DNA of 7,733 nucleotides from CAYNGH01 sp964396845 (lineage in GTDB: Bacteria; Vulcanimicrobiota; JAJTBE01; CAYNGH01). Positions 6,016-7,733 of the stretch are shown here, piece after piece. The notes under the pieces are model-generated. The model saw nothing but the letters and a program-made list of their open reading frames with translations, was not told the origin of the DNA and did no database searches. Each line of letters starts with the position of its first letter. Position 1 is the stretch's first letter. The stretch is from assembly GCA_964396845.1 (NCBI GenBank), contig CAYNGH010000158.1, positions 1-7,733 of the forward strand. The letters are read 5' to 3'. A program made the position numbers and the translations under genes.

Positions 6016-6843
6016 TCAACTGCCGGGCTTTCCCGACGCATCCCGGATATTTTTACTGCTCCGGGACATCATGGACTTCAGTTTGTTTCCGGTATATTTG
6101 ACTGCTTTCAGGGTAGTGTTCTTTTTCTGGCGGTGTCTTCCCGTCACCAGCCGGGTAATGAATATGGCTCCCAGGGCAATACCCGCGGGCAGACCGCCTC
6201 CCAGGGCTATGGCACCCACCGCGGCGCCCATTCCCACATCGAAGGCCCCTTCCAGGATTTTCTTTTTGTCACCTTGTTTGATTCCATGGTATATTCCTCT
6301 GCCCCCGGTGATGACTTCCGCTGCACCGTGGGCAACACCGAATGTTGTCCCCAGAAGTCCCAGAATACTGCTCCCGGCCACTACCTTTGCAACAGGGCCG
6401 AACAGACCCGATGCCACTGATGTTGAGGAAACCGCGGTGGTCACATCCACCGCTGCCTCTGCTGCAAGGGCAAGATGACCCGCTGCCTCGATTCCTTCGC
6501 CCAGGTTCTTTTCTCTGACGGCGGTTTTCATGTCGTGATAACCTTCGATGCCGAAGAAAATACCGCTGACAGCACCGCACATGGTCCCCAGTGCGCTCAG
6601 CAGTCCCGTTGCCTCTGCCGCGTTGGCAATCTCCGAGCCTACATGGAGAAACTCCATCTTGTCCTGGAGGGGATCCTTGGCATCCCCGCTGTATGCCGAG
6701 GCGACCTTTTCTTCATCAGAACCGATGTTCACCCTGTCGGATCCATAACTGGAGCTGGAATCCTCCCGGATATCAGGTGTTTTTATCTTGTGACTGTATC
6801 CCCTGTTGGCGACCCCGTAACCAGGAGTGTTTATTTTATTCAT
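6016..6843 (-). CDS. Glycine/alanine-rich protein with hydrophobic helices and internal duplication
   Basis: 275 residues from an ATG with a strong GGAGGA site 4 bases upstream. Residues 1-65 are polar and serine-rich with no signal peptide. Residues about 70-235 are dominated by Gly and Ala in small-residue heptads (LLSALGTMCGAVSGIFFG; SSILGLLGTTFGVAHGAAEV; GMGAAVGAIALGGGLPAGIA), giving several glycine-zipper-like membrane-capable helices. The tail (236-275) is strongly basic. Two halves look duplicated: LGTMCGAVSG...GYHDMK...GEGIEAAG (about 81-122) and LGTTFGVAHG...IYHGIK...LEGAFDVG (about 160-204). I do not recognise a named family. The composition resembles secreted pore-forming or translocator-type proteins and some effectors that insert into host membranes. 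Being 29 bp ahead of the ADP-ribosyltransferase gene suggests a shared role, perhaps delivery, but that is inference. Confidence 0.8.
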   Translation of the reverse strand: MNKINTPGYGVANRGYSHKIKTPDIREDSSSSYGSDRVNIGSDEEKVASAYSGDAKDPLQDKMEFLHVGSEIANAAEATGLLSALGTMCGAVSGIFFGIEGYHDMKTAVREKNLGEGIEAAGHLALAAEAAVDVTTAVSSTSVASGLFGPVAKVVAGSSILGLLGTTFGVAHGAAEVITGGRGIYHGIKQGDKKKILEGAFDVGMGAAVGAIALGGGLPAGIALGAIFITRLVTGRHRQKKNTTLKAVKYTGNKLKSMMSRSSKNIRDASGKPGS

Positions 6844-6892
6844 GGTTCCTCCACTTTATTTATATGTGATCCGTTTAATTTTTATCGACAGC

Positions 6893-6914
6893 TTCTCTCT
6901 GATTGCAGAAAGAA
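6893..6914 (-). other. Second hairpin in the leader of the glycine-rich gene
   Basis: In the minus-strand transcript UUCUUUCUG, loop CAAU and CAGAGAGAA form a 9-bp stem with one G-U pair. It begins two bases after the terminator-like hairpin at 6916-6939 and shares its U-rich tail. No T-tract follows it. It may stabilise or delimit the downstream mRNA. Confidence 0.35.
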
Positions 6915-6915
6915 T

Positions 6916-6939
6916 GCCTGATTTCACATCACATCAGGC
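6916..6939 (-). terminator. Terminator- or attenuator-like hairpin at the end of the 5'-nucleotidase-domain gene
   Basis: GCCTGAT (6939-6933 on the minus strand) pairs perfectly with ATCAGGC (6922-6916) around a 10-nt loop and is followed by the U-rich ATTCTTTCTG. The 5' arm contains the stop codon TGA. The stem is short, so partial termination or RNA processing between the first and second gene of the cluster is more likely than a full stop. Confidence 0.4.
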
Positions 6940-7733
6940 CCCTGTGGCCACCTTTACCCGGTCATCGGGATTATTCCGCCAGGGAGAGCCTTTCTGTATC
7001 ATGTCAAAATAGGGATCCTGGGCAGGGCTCCATATTTTCTTGTCTTTTGGGGGATCTCCGAAGAAACGTTTCCGGGACATGGTTTCATTCATCACCACGG
7101 TATATTCCCGATCCATCTCAATGGGCTTTCCGTCGCTGGTGACAAGGCTTGTGACCCGGTTTCCCTGGGGACGGGTGGGATCATACTCGTAACGGCATCC
7201 TGTGGGCACTGCCAACTCCGTTGCGCCGTCCCGCAGGTCGTCTTCTATCTCCTGGAGCACCTGTCTTCCGGTGGCCCTGATGGTTACAACGTTTTCTTCG
7301 GTAAAGGGGAGTGATGAATACAGGTCTTTGAACTTGATTTCCCCTTCGGGAAGATGACCCCGCAAGGTTCTGGAATTGCATATGCCAAAGTCGGCATCGG
7401 TTACAGCCAGCATGGAATCAGCATGAATCTGGTTCAGCTTGCCTGCTTCCCGGTGGGCGTAGTGGAGTTCTTCTTCGGCCTTTCCCATTACCCGGTTGCC
7501 CACTTCCTCCGCCTGGATCCGGTATGGCCCAAGGATCTTTTCGATGCCGGGATCCGCTTCAATCTGATCTGCTATCACCGGAATGAGGCTGGCGCTGGTG
7601 CCTGTGATCTTCTTGGTGTCCGGGGCAACTTCGATCTCCAGCTTGCCGACAAATCGGGTCAGGGATCCTGCCTGAACAATGGTGGTGTTCCCTTCCCGAT
7701 AGGCTGGCACAGTTATAGAAAAACAGGAGTCCA
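6934..7733 (-). CDS. 5'-nucleotidase/UshA-type protein, C-terminal substrate-binding domain (5' end outside window)
   Basis: 265 residues are visible and the frame runs off the right edge. A GTG at 7710 is internal, since DSCFSITVPAYREG reads straight into it. Family members hydrolyse nucleotides or related phosphoesters, usually in the periplasm or outside the cell, with a metallophosphatase domain followed by this one. Visible parts are the end of the phosphatase domain (GNTTIVQAGSLTRFVGKLEIEV) and 5_nucleotid_C: NQIHADSML, then DADFGICNSRTLRGHLPEGEIKFKDLYSSLPF and VVTIRATGRQVLQEIE. Two conserved spots are altered: the usual NxGGxR loop is NSRTLRG, and the late GGDGY/F-type loop reads FFGDPPKDKK. 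Substrate choice may therefore differ from nucleotides. Catalytic metal ligands lie in the missing part. It is first of the visible minus-strand genes, 90 bp ahead of the glycine-rich one. Confidence 0.88.
   Translation of the reverse strand, partial: DSCFSITVPAYREGNTTIVQAGSLTRFVGKLEIEVAPDTKKITGTSASLIPVIADQIEADPGIEKILGPYRIQAEEVGNRVMGKAEEELHYAHREAGKLNQIHADSMLAVTDADFGICNSRTLRGHLPEGEIKFKDLYSSLPFTEENVVTIRATGRQVLQEIEDDLRDGATELAVPTGCRYEYDPTRPQGNRVTSLVTSDGKPIEMDREYTVVMNETMSRKRFFGDPPKDKKIWSPAQDPYFDMIQKGSPWRNNPDDRVKVATGA

Noticed and set aside
5987..6478. Plus-strand open frame of 163 codons opposite the glycine-rich gene
   Set aside because: Its Pro/Ala/Arg composition is what antisense reading of Gly/Ala codons gives; the minus-strand frame has a strong ribosome site and helix periodicity.
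6852..6882. Separate promoter for the glycine-rich gene (TCGATA-18-TATAAA on the minus strand)
   Set aside because: The predicted transcript would begin at the ribosome site itself, and the -35 and spacer are poor; co-transcription from upstream is simpler.
1..7733. CRISPR arrays, tRNA genes, IS ends or transposase remnants
   Set aside because: No regularly spaced repeats, cloverleaf-like segments, terminal inverted repeats or transposase motifs were found by eye on either strand.

Overview
The window reads as an accessory stretch of a Gram-negative-type bacterial chromosome with moderate GC. A free-living proteobacterium or Desulfobacterota-like organism would fit the gene mix (ArsR sensor, CheR-like methyltransferase with repeats, YkuD L,D-transpeptidase). 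This is a loose inference; there is no rRNA, tRNA or other marker to fix the taxon. I see no insertion sequence, CRISPR array or RNA gene.

Left part (1-2987). The tail of an unidentified plus-strand gene ends at 202 and overlaps by 8 bp the stop of a convergent ArsR-family metal-sensing repressor (195-569, minus). Upstream of arsR is a near-perfect palindrome sitting on the -35 of a good minus-strand promoter, the layout expected for autorepression. Facing away is a long plus-strand gene (about 888-2987) for a highly divergent CheR-type methyltransferase with TPR-like helices and a long acidic linker. Its start region is odd: the best ribosome binding site serves a TTG at 817 in another frame, and a T8 run joins that frame to the main ORF by a -1 shift.

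Middle (2988-4490). A 399-bp gap holds a terminator-like hairpin and a good sigma-70 promoter. It is followed by an L,D-transpeptidase with a peptidoglycan-binding domain, a complete catalytic motif, and an unusual stretch of about 69 residues ahead of its membrane/signal segment.

Right part (4538-7733, all minus strand, convergent with the transpeptidase). Four genes run head to tail. In transcription order they are a 5'-nucleotidase C-terminal-domain protein cut by the window edge, a glycine/alanine-rich membrane-active-looking protein with an internal duplication, an R-S-ExE mono-ADP-ribosyltransferase toxin with an unrecognised N-terminal region, and a 77-residue basic protein in the position typical of an immunity or accessory gene. 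None of the three complete genes has a recognisable Sec signal peptide. I read this as a candidate toxin/effector cassette, possibly delivered by a specialised secretion system or by its own hydrophobic partner. This is the most interesting part of the window, but the grouping and delivery route are inference from order and spacing; no secretion genes are in view.
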